A stretch of DNA of 12,784 nt from an uncultured Dialister sp. (GTDB lineage Bacteria; Bacillota; Negativicutes; Veillonellales; Dialisteraceae), in assembly GCF_900538805.1 (NCBI RefSeq), contig NZ_UPZP01000069.1:1-12784 (forward strand), read 5' to 3'. Both the position numbers and the translations under genes were made by a program. Numbering within the stretch: position 1 is the stretch's first letter; every line of letters starts with the position of its first letter. This document shows, piece after piece, positions 12,528 to 12,784 of the stretch. The notes below the pieces were generated by a model. It made no database searches. It saw only the letters and a program-made list of their open reading frames with translations, and was not told the origin of the DNA.

Positions 12528-12784
12528 ATGGCAAAAGCTCATTACGAAAGAACAAAACCGCATGTTAACATCGGCACCATCGGCCACGTCGATCACGGCA
12601 AAACAACCCTGACCGCCGCAATCACCAAAGTACTGGCTGAAGAAGGCAAAGCTAACTTCCTGGACTATGCTTCCATCGATAAAGCACCGGAAGAAAGAGC
12701 ACGTGGTATCACAATCAACACCTCCACCGTTGAATATGAAACCGAAAAACGTCACTATGCACACGTTGACTGCCCAGGGCACGC
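12528..12784 (+). CDS. tuf: Elongation factor Tu, 5' part (runs off the window)
   Basis: EF-Tu is the GTPase that brings aminoacyl-tRNA to the ribosome. The first 85 of about 395 residues are present. The start MAKAHYERTKPHVNIGTIGH is diagnostic, GHVDHGKT (19-26) is the P-loop, RGITINTS lies near 59-66 and DCPGH near 81-85. The RBS AAGGAGA is 7 bases from the ATG. It is preceded by its own promoter and the tRNA block. Confidence 0.99.
   Translation, partial: MAKAHYERTKPHVNIGTIGHVDHGKTTLTAAITKVLAEEGKANFLDYASIDKAPEERARGITINTSTVEYETEKRHYAHVDCPGH

Overview
The window comes from a low-to-mid GC Gram-positive-lineage bacterium. The best guess is a Negativicutes / Veillonellaceae member such as Dialister. 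That genus call is inference: WhiA, the RapZ-YvcK-WhiA block and a DUF951 protein are Bacillota-type markers, all genes lie on the + strand, and the intergenic DNA is full of hairpin repeats. Nothing in the window fixes the genus.

Layout. 1-314: no clear gene, then a promoter. 315-1511: class I PLP aminotransferase with a strong terminator. 1573-2382: tandem array of 59-bp palindromic units. 2428-3457: L-threonine aldolase broken by one extra A. 3458-4317: gene-free mosaic of small repeats with a promoter. 4318-8327: tight operon of a Cof-type HAD phosphatase, rapZ, yvcK and whiA. 8328-8879: string of short hairpin cassettes. 8880-9935: exported protein of unknown function. 9936-10859: second repeat mosaic, related to the one at 3900-4300, with a long inverted repeat. 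10860-11102: small DUF951 protein. 11106-11745: second array of 59-bp units. 11773-12330: two strong promoters and five tRNA genes (Thr-TGT, Tyr-GTA, fMet-CAT, Thr-GGT, Met-CAT). 12342-12784: terminator, promoter and the start of tuf (EF-Tu), cut by the window end.

How it works together. The central operon couples an RNA/nucleotide-binding P-loop protein (RapZ), a UDP-sugar-binding carbon/cell-envelope regulator (YvcK) and the WhiA DNA-binding protein, a grouping conserved across Bacillota. The tRNA-tuf block is a translation cluster whose order closely parallels the E. coli thrU-tyrU-glyT-thrT-tufB locus.

The unusual content is in the gene-free DNA, roughly a quarter to a third of the window. 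There are two separate families: (i) 59-bp tandem units whose stem is preserved by G-T wobble and paired changes, and (ii) short hairpin cassettes with different arms but constant AACCCT / GTCAA-like linkers. Neither is a CRISPR array and I recognise no described function for either; they are the best candidates for something undescribed here.
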